Assembly (NCBI GenBank): GCA_963797485.1
Contig: CAWCPF010000004.1
Coordinates: 309,612 to 373,611 of the forward strand
Reading direction: 5' to 3'
Length of the DNA stretch: 64,000 nucleotides
Source of the DNA: CAWAND01 sp963797485
GTDB lineage: Bacteria > Chloroflexota > Anaerolineae > Anaerolineales > E44-bin32
The notes under the pieces were generated by a model. That model saw only the letters and a list, made by a program, of their open reading frames with translations, had not been told where the DNA came from and did no database searches. Shown here in pieces: positions 63,211 to 64,000 of the stretch. The position numbers and the translations under genes were made by a program. Every line of letters begins with the position of its first letter. Positions within the stretch are counted from its first letter, which is position 1.

Positions 63211-64000
63211 TGAGCGCTCGACCGAGTTCGTCGATGCAGGCCCGCGGTTGGTGGCCGAGGACCAAATCGACATGCTCGAGCTGATCTCGCGCCGGGTCGA
63301 GCGGTTGGGACACACCGTGATCCGCGCCAATGATGGCCGAGAAGCCATGGACGCCCTGTTGCGGCATCCGGTGGACCTGGTGGTGACTGACATCAACATG
63401 CCGGGATACAGCGGCCTGGAGATTTTGAACGAGGCCAAACAACGCGATCCCAACATGCAGGTCATCATCGTCACCGCCAATGCCACCATGGAAAACGCCA
63501 TCGAGGCCCTCAACGACGGGGCGTTCAGCTACCTCACCAAGCCGTTTGACCACATCAGCGTGATCTCCAATGCCGTGTCGTGGGCGATCGAGTTTCGCCG
63601 GCTGACGCTGGACAATCAGCGCATGGCCAAGGCTCAGAAGCGCCGGGGGGACATGCTGGAAGATGAGGTCACCGACCGCTTCCGCCAGCTCCAGCGCCAG
63701 GAAAAGACCTACCGTGAGCTGCTGGCTCAATTGCCGCAAGGGATCATTCTGGCGTCGATCAACGGGATGAACCTGCCCAAGAACCCGGCGGCGGAGCGCT
63801 GGCTGGCCGAGGACTCCGTGGCGCCCGATCGGCCGATCACCCACTTCTTGCGCGACCTGGTGAGCGCCAACGGCGGGCCGCTTGAGCGCAGCATCGAGCT
63901 CTCGGGGGAAAGGCTGAAGCTTCCGCGCCAGCGCGCCAGCCGGCAGGCAGGATGGCGTCGAGCGCGTCGTGCTCATCGAGCCGCTGTCGACGACGGGCGG
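63207..64000 (+). CDS. Response regulator with REC and PAS-like domains (partial, frameshifted)
   Basis: The gene runs off the window; about 260 residues are visible. The REC domain includes LVAEDQIDMLELISRRVERL, VVTDINMPGYSGLEIL and AFSYLTKPFDH. A coiled coil and the start of a PAS-like domain (ELLAQLPQGIILASINGMNL) follow. Frame changes occur near 63245 and 63940. ATG 63207/63210 has GAGGGGAGAG upstream and overlaps a TGA of the preceding frame, which supports a separate gene. However, the REC frame is also continuous with the C-terminal membrane helix of the giant protein, so a fusion cannot be excluded. Confidence 0.75.

Overview
The window looks like a chromosomal segment of a high-G+C bacterium of the Chloroflexota, most likely Anaerolineae-like. 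This is inferred from gene content: an actinobacterial/chloroflexal-type inositol-3-phosphate synthase, a GH57 branching enzyme next to GlgA and MalQ, the redox repressor Rex, an Fe/Mn superoxide dismutase, a Tad-type prepilin peptidase with TadE-like proteins, and surface proteins with long Thr/Pro-rich stalks. Many genes are preceded by a TATAAT-like -10 box, and adjacent genes very often overlap as ATGA, GTGA or TTGA. Nothing marks the region as plasmid or phage: no transposase, integrase or CRISPR array was seen.

Layout. 1-7.7 kb: a DinB-like gene end, a class V aminotransferase, DUF5996, a deoxynucleoside kinase, a base-excision-repair pair (uracil-DNA glycosylase and endonuclease IV) and a large GAF/PAS histidine kinase. 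7.8-13.7 kb (minus strand): yqeY-pgpH-ybeY-dgkA, then an exported TPR protein and a lipoprotein. 13.8-16.9 kb: acyl-CoA dehydrogenase and etfBA, with a perfect Rex operator in front of etfB. 17-21.8 kb: glycogen metabolism (GH57 branching enzyme, glgA, malQ). 21.8-27 kb: a phosphoesterase, tRNA-Arg(CCG), a malic enzyme-phosphotransacetylase fusion, tRNA-Pro(CGG), a tandem 183-bp repeat and a GAF histidine kinase. 27-42 kb: housekeeping genes (inositol phosphate synthase, alcohol dehydrogenase, yebC-ruvC-ruvA, an unusual MreB-like protein, rex, obg-nadD, sod, ferredoxin, aspartase/fumarase, a JAMM protease).

41.8-64 kb is the most distinctive part. A prepilin peptidase leads a TadE / TadG-vWA / TadE / TadE series whose last two members carry Thr-Pro stalks. 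Next come a histidine kinase and OmpR-type regulator, a REC-GGDEF diguanylate cyclase, a sensor kinase and a REC-PAS protein whose kinase-like domain has lost its phosphoacceptor histidine. A ~7-kb gene for a membrane-anchored protein with about 16 cadherin-like repeats follows, and then a further response regulator that runs off the end. I read this as a surface-appendage/adhesin module with its own signalling genes; the linkage is inferred from gene order and short spacing.

Reading caution: at least 25 genes or gene segments change frame without an obvious loss of protein similarity, often at G or C runs. This looks like indel error in the assembly rather than widespread gene decay, so boundaries of the affected genes are approximate.
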